The position numbers and the translations under genes were made by a program. Shown in pieces: positions 43,145 through 53,731 of a stretch of DNA of 64,000 nucleotides. How positions within the stretch are numbered: the stretch's first letter is position 1; the number at the start of each line of letters is the position of its first letter. The DNA comes from Kluyveromyces lactis (lineage: Eukaryota; Ascomycota; Saccharomycetes; Saccharomycetales; Saccharomycetaceae): contig NC_006040.1 in NCBI RefSeq assembly GCF_000002515.2, forward strand, positions 310,001 through 374,000, given 5' to 3'. The notes beneath the pieces were generated by a model that saw only the letters and a program-made list of their open reading frames with translations, searched no databases and was not told the origin of the DNA.

Positions 43145-44698
43145 TTATTTTAAGTTAGGGTTATTATTGGATGAATTATTTAGTTTCATTTTCTGGGTCA
43201 ATTCTTCGAAGGATGGTAGTTTATTAGAAGGAGGTTCAGTGACGTGATGGGAGGTATCGACACCGGTTGAAGCCTCTGTTTTTTCACTGAAGTTTTGCTG
43301 TATTGCCGGTGAATTCGGAATGTTCGACATTGGCATGTGTTGCACAGAAGTATTAGCCATTGGAGAGGATGGTACAACGAATTTTGAATCCTTCGTTTCA
43401 GTGCCAGTACCGTGAGGAATTCTAATTAGTTGCTGTGGTTGTGTTTGCTGAACTGGCAAGTTCGGATGTTGCATTATAGGTTGAGCTGGTTGTGTTTCCT
43501 CTATCTTCGCTGGTATGGTTCCTGCTCCTTGACTGAGAGTTTGCGGTGGCATCAAATGAGAATGCGGGATGATAGGACCCATATAGGTGCCTATTGGAGG
43601 AGGTAGGCTGGCATACATATGATGTTGAATTTCCGTCGAAGCATCACTGCCATGGTTGATGCTCTGAGTGTGGATAGTATTGCTGACACCGTCATTTATA
43701 TTAGTGGTATTATCATTATGATTATTATGAGTATTATCATTACTGACAGTTTCCACTTGAACATTGGCGTTGTGAACTAAAATAGGAAACATATTGGCAG
43801 ACATATGAGTAGCTGGAGCATACTGAGGATATGGTATGTAAGGCTGCACTGCTATCCCCCGATGATTATTGTGCATATCTTGGGGTAATAGTGGCCGTTG
43901 GATAAAATTTGGTCCCATCGGTAGCATATGCACGAAATGAGGATGGGAATGCAATTGAAGTCTTTGACCGTACTGATCTATTGGAGAGACATAATTTCTT
44001 CGATTGGAAATATGATCTATGGGAGATGAACAATCCGATTTTGGAGAGTTTGATTCACATGAAGAACTAGGATCACGGTCATGAGGGTGATGATTCTTTA
44101 AAAACTGTGGACTGCCGCCATGAAGTAGATGTGGATTGATTTCTGGACCAGCCATCATGTCAAAATCTTTCGCCATTGTTCCTGAGGGGTTTGAATCTCG
44201 GAACACATTACGTTGCTTCTTTTTCACGTTTGTTTTCCACCAATTTTTTATTGAGTTATCACTTCTGTTAGTATTGAGAAGCTTCGCTATCAAAGTCCAA
44301 CGGAATCCATGCTTCGCTACTAGGCCTTTGATGGCATCACCTTCTTCTATTGATATAGGACTCTTATTCAAATTTGGTCGAAGGTTCTGATGGTATCTCT
44401 CTCTACATTGCTTGGCAGTACGTGTTTTCAATTGATGTGAAATCTCTACCCATCTAGAAGGACCATATACTTCAATTAAACTTAATAACATTTTATCCTC
44501 TTCTGCTGACCAAAGTCCCTTTATCGTCTTTTTTGTTAGAGATGACGTGGACATCTGATCTGAAGCCGTTGACTCTGTCGATACCGAATCCTCACTCTCC
44601 GCTTTCACAGAAGTACTCTCTTCAATATCCTTCGGCGAACTTGTAGGCGCAGCATCCTGTCTTTTATTCTGTTTACCCTTTGTTTTAGGTGGTTTCAT
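43145..44698 (-). CDS. R2R3 Myb transcription factor, FlbD-like
   Basis: From ATG 44698 the product has 517 residues (an extension to 44725 begins with TTG). Two Myb repeats lie at residues 61-110 (WSAEEDKMLLSLIEVYGPSRW) and 113-163 (ISIEEGDAIKGLVAKHGFRW). The recognition-helix block AKQCRERYHQNLRPNLNKSPI and RSDNSIKNWW closely resemble Aspergillus FlbD, a regulator of conidiation and sexual development. The remaining 350 residues are low-complexity, rich in His, Asn, Pro and Gln, as in activation domains of yeast morphogenesis regulators. I know of no S. cerevisiae orthologue; Bas1 and Reb1 differ. An exceptionally long gene-free stretch lies upstream. Confidence 0.85.
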   Translation of the reverse strand: MKPPKTKGKQNKRQDAAPTSSPKDIEESTSVKAESEDSVSTESTASDQMSTSSLTKKTIKGLWSAEEDKMLLSLIEVYGPSRWVEISHQLKTRTAKQCRERYHQNLRPNLNKSPISIEEGDAIKGLVAKHGFRWTLIAKLLNTNRSDNSIKNWWKTNVKKKQRNVFRDSNPSGTMAKDFDMMAGPEINPHLLHGGSPQFLKNHHPHDRDPSSSCESNSPKSDCSSPIDHISNRRNYVSPIDQYGQRLQLHSHPHFVHMLPMGPNFIQRPLLPQDMHNNHRGIAVQPYIPYPQYAPATHMSANMFPILVHNANVQVETVSNDNTHNNHNDNTTNINDGVSNTIHTQSINHGSDASTEIQHHMYASLPPPIGTYMGPIIPHSHLMPPQTLSQGAGTIPAKIEETQPAQPIMQHPNLPVQQTQPQQLIRIPHGTGTETKDSKFVVPSSPMANTSVQHMPMSNIPNSPAIQQNFSEKTEASTGVDTSHHVTEPPSNKLPSFEELTQKMKLNNSSNNNPNLK

Positions 44699-47600
44699 TT
44701 TCGATACGAAAAGATATGGGTACAAAATTTGGAAGAAATAGAGGTCTCGAGTACAATGACCTTACGAAGGGGCGCAAAAAATACACACTGAATACGGGAT
44801 AACTCAAAAGCCTGAATACCGTATGATCTCGCCGATGAGGTAGATTGTACGTGTCTTTTAACCTCTAAAATCCTCTTTCAATTCTGCTGTTTTTCAAATT
44901 ATCGTAATCAATTGTTTTCGCTCGGTACTTAACAGTTTTAAGGTATAGAATAGAATGTAACGATGTAACGAAAAGAACTAAACCAGAACAGAGAAGAAAG
45001 AATCAACAAAGATCTCTTCGAAGGGGATGAGGAGGGTTTAGGAACGAAGAATGGAACCGATCAAAGAAAATACCAAACGATAATTAGCAGTGGACTTTTT
45101 GGCTTGAAGGGACAAAAAAAAAAGACAGTCGGAAGTATCTTGCTGCCGTATTTGAACTTAACGTACTAAAACCTTACTTTCTCGGCCCGATCGTTCGCCT
45201 CTCGTGTCCAATGGTTCTAATTCCTTGCTTCTGATTCAAAAAACGTACCAGCAGGTCCAAACTTTTGATTGGAAATCAAGACCTATTGTGGTTTAGAATG
45301 CGTGATGTTAAGGTTTCGCTCGATCTTTCTTGTTTTAAGGTATTCTTTCTCAAGAAAAAAACTATCGAATACCAACCAACTTCACAAATTATTCGAAAAA
45401 CCGAAAAAAAAAATATATATAACAAAACAACTGAAAACAATGGATGATGTAATATCTTTCGATTGTTCTATTTCAGTGTTTCCGCTGCTATGGTGCGCTG
45501 CTGTCAATTTTGGGTTTTGCGTTTTTCCAAGAAATTTTCCCTGTAAATCTGTTCTTGATCTAGCAGTGCTTGACAACCAGTTCAGTCAGCCCGTAGTTCT
45601 TTGCCTTTCTCAGTAAGCTTGGTAGCTGGAAACAACTGGCAAGTATGTTAGGAATCGGTTTTCTGCGTTTTTTTTAGTTCCCTATAGTATAGTTCCAAGC
45701 GAAAAAAGAAATTTGCGCACACCCAAAAAAGGGAAGAAACCTTTTGATGTGGAATATGTGCGTGTGTGCGTGTGTGCGTGCGTTTTTTGGCCTCGAACGA
45801 AAAGAATTACACGAACATGCAGCAGAACAACGGATATTAATCCGCAAAAATATGGAAATAATAATAGAAACGTAATCAGCAAAGAAACCAGAAAAGAAAA
45901 AGACTGGAAGGAGAAGAAAAAAGTACACTTGAGAAAGGCCGTAGTGATTCTAGTACGAAAAATGTATGCAGATACTTTATACTGCTGAAAAGTCTTGTTG
46001 TATTTTCTTTTGGCTCCAGGAGGCGAAAAGTTGATACAAGTTCAACTGAGTCAGCCTAATGAGACAGTTTCAACACTATTACAGAATAACGAAATGACAG
46101 GGAATCAGAGGAGGAAACGGAAAATAACTCGTGTGATGAATGTATTAGTACTTAACTCCGTAAAAGCGCTTTTATTTCCTGCTTACGTTAATAACCAGTG
46201 AGAAGAATATACAGACTTTCTGATTCCAACTTTTGGTCTTCTTTTAAAGCCTTATCTCTGGTTTTATGCCTCGAACAACTTCTAAAACTGAAGCACGGAT
46301 CTTTAAAATGTTTAGCGTGATTGAAATCAATGCAGTAACTAGAATACTCTTTGTTTCTCCTTAGTGATGATTCTTTGCCGTAATATCAAACCACTCACAA
46401 GCCTAAGACGTGGCAACTGTTACTAGTTGAGACTCTCTTTATGTGCGCAAACTAAAAATAGGATCTTTCGGATGGATATGCTCGACGGATTTTTTTTTGC
46501 ACTGAAATTGAAAGGATTTTTTCTTCCGCAGAATGGTTTCTCTGCGTTTTCTATGCGGTTTTCAATAACAGGCTCCTGTTTTATCTTTCTTCGGTCGTTT
46601 CTTTTGACTCTTTTTCGAGAAAAGACAATTTTTGCTGCACTAGGATACTTCTGTGCACAGTGAAATGTAAAGAAATGCACGCAAAATCGAGGATGGTATT
46701 CGAAACAAAGAAGAAGAATGCCGAACAAATAAACTTGGATGGAAACCCTGCGACAAGTATAAAAAAACAAGCTAATGTATGCCTGCGCAAGTATATCAAT
46801 ATTCAATCAGGAAACTAAACCTGCCTCTTCTAATCAATGTATTAACAAAGAAACTCCTCCTAAATTATAATGAACTCTCGAACAATAGGACGGACTTTAA
46901 TTTCTCCTCTCTTGTTTAAACTTTTTCCACTGTTGAGCAGGAAACAAATCAAGGTAGTCTCGGTCGTATGGCTGAGATACTAAAATACCTGAAATGACGT
47001 CAAATGTTTTTCCAATAAACTGTCTTTTGCCTATCTGTGGAGAACAAGTAGAATAGAAAGAAGTATATATCTAAGGGCTTAAGTAAGGACAATAAAAAAA
47101 AGACCTCACTAAGATCCAAGAGAGTTCACAATTAACTGATTGATAACTGGCTAATAAGGGTTTGGCAAAGAAAAATTAGGCGATCTAAAAGAGAGGATAG
47201 CTCAGTAATTAGACGCGAGATAGAGGACGAGAAAAAGACGTTCGGCTCCTTATATAATAATCCTTCTTTCCTTGATAACTTTTTCAGTAATTCTTTCTAT
47301 GTTATCTGTATCGGAAACCACATCAAGGATCACAGAAGATGCTACTGCGTCAAATCAACGACAGAAGGGAGAGAGATTATTCTATGGCGAAGCTGCAAAA
47401 AAAAATGAATTAGAATACGAATTGTTGAAATTATCCCCAAGAGACATTGTATCTCCTTCTTCTCACCCGCCTTTGAGAACTCTTGTCGCTGGCTTTTCTT
47501 TTGTCTCCTCCGTACTCTCTTTCCGTCTTTAGATAAAGCTTTTTTTCTGAGAAAACGACTAAGCTTTTCAGTTTGAACGGCCTGAAGAGAGGCCGGAGTA

Positions 47601-50600
47601 GCGCAAAGAACAGCTAGAAAAAGACGAAAAATAAAAATGTAAATCACTTCGCAGGATGCAAAGAATATAAAAAAAGCAGTAAAAAGAAACACAGAAGCTA
47701 AATGAAATGGAAAGAGTTTCGCTGCCATTACTAGACACTGCAGCGTCCAGGTGCCTACACTAATGTCTCTCGGCAAAAGAAGAGAAGCAGTACTTGAAAT
47801 CGGGATTATACCAATGAAGCAACGGAAGTAAACTACAAAAAAAAATACTATGGTTGCTTACATGGAATGCAGAGTGTTAATGCTTTCTATTTTTTTGGCC
47901 CTATACTTACTCTTAAATCAAACTGCAAAATGCTTTGGCTGTACTACAAATTACATTTGAATAGTCTCAGTGGTATGCGACAGTTTTGAACGAAGGGAGT
48001 CGCCAACTTCTTACAATAACAGCCTTATTTTTGCAAATCTGACTGATCATCATTAGGGTTTTCAAAGTTGTTGAGGGTATATAGGGATAACAAAAAGTAG
48101 AAAGCATACTTCGAAAGATTCTCTGAAAGACGTCGGAATGAAGCAGGAATGGAATAATAGGAATTCAAAGGCACCTTCGGCCTCTCTACTCACTTGTACT
48201 ATTCGCTGCTCGGATATTTGTTCAACTTTCGAAATGATTCTTGTATGTCCGTTTCTGCTGATTGAAAGTTGAACAGGGTTAGAACATCGCGCAGTATTTT
48301 GCCAATGGTGGCAATGTACTGCTCAAAAAATTGTTGTTTATTTCTATATATCCCGGACCTGCGCCCTTTCTGGGAAATTTCTATGGCAACGTTTTTGCCC
48401 TGTGTTCTAAAGTAAAAAATGAATGTTAGAGTAGATTGTACCGGCTTAATTTCAAAGCGGCAATGTCCATTAAACATATGCAGTAGTGTCTGGCAGCTCT
48501 TCGGAAAGTAAAAACCGATGAATTGTTGTCGTTGAAAGAATTATTTTTTTTTTGTTTTTAAGTTCCGATGAGAATCCGCCAATGGAAACAAAATCAACAT
48601 TGAACATAGAAAAACCTGAGGTTTAAGAAAGAAAGATGTTCCCCCCATTTCTAGCGACAATCATAAAGAAAAGATAAAGTAGATGAATCGGACAAAAACT
48701 GATACCAGTCAAAGGAGAGTCAGCATTTAAAAATAATCCAAATTCTTTTTGAAAAATAGGCGAAGCATCACGCAGAAATTCTTGACGTGCATATATCTAT
48801 CCAATATTGCGCACTGGTAGTTAAGAAGTGGACTACAAGTGAATCTAACTGATGCTCGATTTTATATTTTTATTACTCTCAAAGAATGTCGGAGGGATGA
48901 ATATACGAGATACGCCTTTTAGTAAAATGCTTCTTGAGAGAAATCCTGCAACGGGACGTAAGTATATTGAGAGAAAAAAGGCACTGATCCAACTATAGTT
49001 TTTAGTCGAAGATATATATTACGTATACAAGTACTACAGTATTTTACTGGATATTCTTTACCAGTTTGATGCGGAATTGAATCTATATTTTGGGACGAGA
49101 ATACGAAAAAAATATAAATGGCCATTAGGCACAGAGATTAGGCCTGGAACTAAAGTGGAAAATAATGTCCCAAACAAGAATGCTACTGTTAGAAGTCTCA
49201 CACGGGACTCTGTGCTCTCTGTAAGGCAGTCGAAACAAAGGATTTTCCGACGCTGCATTCTCTGACTAGAATGGAGTAACCATAATAAAGACTTTTCTTG
49301 TGATCTGTTTTACGTTTTTAATTTGTAGAACCGATTCTAAACCCGAAAATACGAACAAAGAGTAGAGAACATATGAAGGGCTCTATGAATGAGCCCCAAA
49401 ACGTGCAACTGAATAACTAGTTTGTCTTTTTGGTACTATGGAGGATTACTTTTGAATCACTAAATGCCAGTTGGCATTGATCCTTGTTTTTGTTTTATGT
49501 GGAAGCTAAGTAACGCGAGATTGGTGTGAAAAATGTCAAATCGAACATTTTATTCTTGCAGAATGGTATGATGTAGTAGAGCAAATAACAAATAAGAAAC
49601 GAACAAGGGCACCAAATGATTCTCAAAACTTAGACCGTGGGTAATAATACTATGAAACTACAATAGCCCTCTGATTTTTCAGACACATAGACTACATAGT
49701 CTAAAGATACCAACTATAGGAAAGAAGTTAAAGATTGAATATGAACTCGAAAAGTCATCACTAAAATCTGGCTTATGAGCAGAAAGAAAATGCTAAGCTA
49801 CTTTCCTTTACAATGCGGGAGTAAAACTTCAATAAATGTACGAGGAACTTCCATTAGTTAACATGGTACCTATAATCAAAACATATTTCTCATTATTTCT
49901 GTAGTTAGACGAGATGGAAAATATTAATTCCGGCTCTTTTGTGCTCATTCGCCATATCTTCTATCCTTTAATCACGTAAAGCATGTTTCTTCTGCCGTTT
50001 TCCCTACTTTGCACCTATGCGATGTCATTAATCATGGAATAGGCGGTGGTACCTTGGAAGAAGAGCGTTCACTTGACAAACTGAGTAGCAGCAGAACCTC
50101 AAAAGAATAATCTATCTTGTATAGTACGTCTTCACTAAGGCAACAGGCAAGTTAGCATCACCACGGAGCATATTTAACTTTAACTATCTTTCTCGTTCTC
50201 CACTTTCTATTGATTATCTTAAGCTTACAGTGGTATGTGTTTTGCGGACGTGTTACATCATCCATTTAGAGACTTGCAATGTAGGGATCGCTGTTGAATT
50301 ACCTATTTAGCACTTATGACAATACTGCCTGATCATCTCGGTGATTCCCCTGTATTACCTAACTCGGAGAAATATTCCGTAATATGTTGATTCCCCACGT
50401 TTTTCCTGCGATCTTGATTTAGTCAGTAACAGTTCCGTTTCACTTGTTAAATTTAAAACAACCTTCAAAGTGCATTTCTTTTTTTTTTTGTTTCTCGTAC
50501 CTTCTATGCGTTAGGTAACATCTTTGCAGTCAACCTTTTCACACACAAAACTGAGTAGAAGATTTATTGAATTCTATGCATGACCTGCGCGAAGAGAAAT

Positions 50601-52269
50601 GCTTCTTGTTTTTCTTGTTTAAAGTAGACGATAGTGATGATGCAAGTGGCAGAAGAGAGAGAGGGCGAAGTAAACTCTACCACTTCCTCAACTTGTTATT
50701 CCGCCAATACTTATCAAATTCACGGATTTAAACACAGCATGCGATCACTGATTAGTCTAGTGACATTCTGCTGTCAGTACCGTCTCATCATTTTAATGGA
50801 AATTGACTCGCGAGGTTTAAAAGAAATCTACGTAGCATATATGCGAAACCGCGGCAAAAGACGTAACGAACGAGAAAAACATGCAGTAAGTACTCTATTA
50901 ACGCATGCATTGGAAGTGTCTTGTTCTTTCCGCTCTATATATTTCCCATGTTGAAGGTGAAAGGACCATTATGTTATGCACTTTACAATTAATTCAATTC
51001 ATTGCAATACATACTCTTCGGCTGAAATATAATGTTCTTGACAGCTGAATTCCTGAATTTATGAATGTCGGGAAGATTAGAACTTTAACGAATCAATAAA
51101 GGACAGAGCTTTCAAGTTCCTATCAGTACTTTTTTTTTTTCTATTCATGAACGGGTTCAGTATGGAGTTAAGGTAAACGTGCAGATTTCACCACGCGGCA
51201 AACGTGTAAATACTATCGTCTTTCAACTCACCCTGCAATTTTCTGATATCCATACCTCGATACTTCTAATGTCCGTGCTATATAATTACAATGATCTCCT
51301 AATAGATAACAATTTCCGGGAAATTTATCTTTCCCTGTGGTGAATTCCTTGCACGCAATGAATGAGAAGGAACTAGAGATAATATAGCGTGTTTCATACT
51401 TTGAGCCCCGAAGCCAAACTTTCCCAGTGTAATGGCGTTTATTGGAAGCAAGTGCTAAATAAAAATGCAAGCTAAGACACGGACAGTTGATGCCATTTTT
51501 CATTAAAGCTTTGATTGATTAAGTAATAAGAACTTTCTGAGCATTTCGATCAATAGCTACGGTATGGAAGAAGTACGAGATTAATAGTACTGACCTTCTT
51601 AGTCATGTAGTTTGACATATTCTCTTTTTTTGTACCTGCGTTACATTTAGAAAGCACAACGAAGGAGTGTTTCTATTGTAGCAGTTATTGTTGTCCAACG
51701 CTTGGTTACTTTAATTACGGCATAGAATATTATTATTTTAGTTGTTACGCAAAAGTGAAGTTGAAGAATTCAGAAACGGAAAATTAAGTTCAAGGACATT
51801 TAAAGCAATACGATAGATCCAAGGGTTTAATTGCTTTGAACCTTAAATGTGCAAAGGTGAAGGGAGAGGGACACATAACCCAACCACATATATATTGACC
51901 GTCGTGCTTTGACCTACCGACTATTGAACTTTTACTATTCCGTTCTATACGTTACAGCACTTTAAAGGGTTTTCTTTTGGGTTTTTGCAGGAGATATTTT
52001 TTCGGTCTGTTTTTAATTATTTCTTTGCCATCGACTGACCAGTAGAACGGAAACACAATCAAGTTTGCATCATTATCGTGAACGATTCCATAACCAAATT
52101 GTGGCAATAACAAGCGTCTGACTTCTATTTGCTGTTTTCTTCTTTGAGGTTAGCTACACTAACTTCTCACACTAGTAAACAGGTGGATTTACAATTTTCG
52201 ATCTTAACCGACAAACAAAGCAACTGTGTCAGCAAACAGTCATATTAGAGATATATCACCCAATACATC
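44699..52269. other. 7.6-kb gene-free region between divergent Myb gene and POM33
   Basis: Reading both strands I find no protein family, tRNA, rRNA or recognisable snRNA. The longest open frames (about 144 codons at 47342-47776 minus, 127 at 46423-46806 minus) show no domain pattern. It includes a TG-rich tract at 45757-45782 and many A- and T-runs. Typical spacers elsewhere in this window are 0.3-1.5 kb. The likely uses are an unusually long regulatory region and 5' leader for the Myb gene, an unannotated long non-coding RNA, or a decayed insertion. Confidence 0.7.
45757..45782. repeat. TG/CG-rich simple repeat
   Basis: Alternating pyrimidine-purine units of the form TGTGCG and TGTGTGCG, repeated about four times. 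Such tracts can adopt Z-DNA. It is about 1.06 kb upstream of the Myb start codon. Confidence 0.8.
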
Positions 52270-53061
52270 ATGAGTTCATCCGTTGGTTCTACTACTATTA
52301 CTAGTAGATTCTTGGCATTAACCAAGACCACTAAATTTGCATGGTTCATCGGACATTTTGCCGTTGTACTATGCTCTATATTTTATTGGCTTTCTCTCAG
52401 GTCTACATCTTTGACTGAAATATGGTACAGAATCATCTTTCTTGGAGCTATGGAGTCATTCGGTGTTTTAGTGTACCAAACCTATGGCAAGGCACTGAAA
52501 AAAGGCGACGTTCGAAATGGTTCTGGGCCAGTAAATTTCCGTCAAGTGATCCGCGATGAAAATGTGCTCTACTTTTTACTCTCTGCTACTTGGTTAATCT
52601 TGAGCCCTAGAATCGCAATTGCAACGATACCGTTTTTTATCATTTCGTTGTTCCACGCTCTGACATACATCGTTACTGATATCGCATCGAATGTGCTACA
52701 AGTGGAAGATGTCAAGAAACATCCATATCTAAGATTTATTGACACTTTGGTATCCGACAACCATGAAACTTCGTTGAATGCAATCTGTAATTCTGAATTG
52801 CTATGTTTACTATACAATTTCATCAGATTGTTAACGTTTAGATCACGTTCTTTTATTGCATTCGTTGCTGTATTCTTATTCGTGAGATTCAAATGCTACA
52901 ATTCAGCTCACATGAAAAGATCAATTGCTAAATGGGAAGTACGCCTTGATGGAGTCATTGCTCACCCTGCTGTTCCGCATCCAGTCAAGACCCAATACAC
53001 GAATGCAAAATTACTACTAAGACGCGCGTTCATAACACCTACAGAGAAGAAGGGTAACTAG
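52270..53061 (+). CDS. POM33: Pom33-family pore membrane protein
   Basis: A 263-residue protein of the TMEM33/Pom33 family with four or so hydrophobic spans (for example FIGHFAVVLCSIFYWLSL, VLYFLLSATWLIL, IATIPFFIISLFHALTYI and RSFIAFVAVFLFVRF) and a basic C terminus predicted to form an amphipathic helix (AKLLLRRAF). S. cerevisiae has two paralogs, Pom33 (YLL023C) and Per33 (YLR064W). Position beside an SSA gene and HIF1 matches POM33. The protein acts at the nuclear envelope and ER in nuclear-pore distribution and biogenesis. Confidence 0.9.
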   Translation: MSSSVGSTTITSRFLALTKTTKFAWFIGHFAVVLCSIFYWLSLRSTSLTEIWYRIIFLGAMESFGVLVYQTYGKALKKGDVRNGSGPVNFRQVIRDENVLYFLLSATWLILSPRIAIATIPFFIISLFHALTYIVTDIASNVLQVEDVKKHPYLRFIDTLVSDNHETSLNAICNSELLCLLYNFIRLLTFRSRSFIAFVAVFLFVRFKCYNSAHMKRSIAKWEVRLDGVIAHPAVPHPVKTQYTNAKLLLRRAFITPTEKKGN

Positions 53062-53731
53062 TTGACGTGATAGTTCTTTTCTCGCGCTTTGCAGATTAAT
53101 ATATCTTCCATTATGCATGTCCAATAACTGCTTGATGTATAAATGAAGCTATACGTATATATATATAGATCATATCGAATATTAACGTATTTCACGGCTC
53201 TATTCATATCTTTCGGATCATCATCTCATATTTTGTTACCCGCATGTTATTAGAGATCTCGACAAGATCTGAGGCCATGTCATTTTTCGATGGAATTTTC
53301 TAGAATGAAATAGTATACAAATTTTTCGCTCGAGAAAGTGAAAAAGTGTTGACATACTGCACTGGAGGCAAAGAGGATGGACAAAGTAACACTGGAATAG
53401 AATTATATAAAAAGAGACAGATTCAGTGAACTTTGAAAGAATGTTTCTTGGAAGGTTATCGTTACTACTTTCTTCAATTAATACCCAATTAGTTTAGTAA
53501 GTGATATATATTTGTCATTTTCTCAATTTCAGAAAATTGAGACGCTAGTTAGTTAGTTAGGATTGATTTACAAAGGATAATATTATACTCCTAATTTCCT
53601 AAACCATCTATCTTCCATTATATCTCTATTCTGTTCTGAATATCTTTTATAAAGTTTTAAAAACTTAAGAAGACTTCAATTAATTTTACAGGAAACCCCA
53701 CATTATCAAATAACATACAAACGAAATTATA
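53062..53731 (+). promoter_or_regulatory. SSA promoter: heat-shock element, TATA box, 5' hairpin
   Basis: A perfect heat-shock element of three inverted 5-bp units (GAA-TTC-GAA at 5-base spacing) lies at 53292-53306, with one further TTC at 53286-53288. A TATATAAA box lies at 53404-53411. At 53521-53542 a 9-bp perfect stem (TCTCAATTT with its complement, four-base loop CAGA) lies about 190 bases before the ATG, in what may be the 5' leader. This is the expected set-up for Hsf1-driven transcription of an SSA gene. Confidence 0.75.

Noticed and set aside
45757-45782. TG-rich tract as an internal telomere repeat or a telomerase RNA template
   Set aside because: Units are TGTGCG without the GG or GGG runs of yeast telomere repeats, and the region shows no repeated 16-25 bp telomere unit.
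47195-47270. tRNA-like string (TAGCTCAGTAATTAGA followed by GACGTTCGGCTCC)
   Set aside because: Box A and box B resemblance is partial, the acceptor strands do not pair and no T-tract follows. It does not fold as a tRNA.
47342-47776. 144-codon minus-strand frame, the longest in the 7.6-kb empty region
   Set aside because: Starts without a convincing ATG context, and the composition is Phe/Leu then Lys/Arg-rich as expected from pyrimidine and purine runs. No homologue is known.
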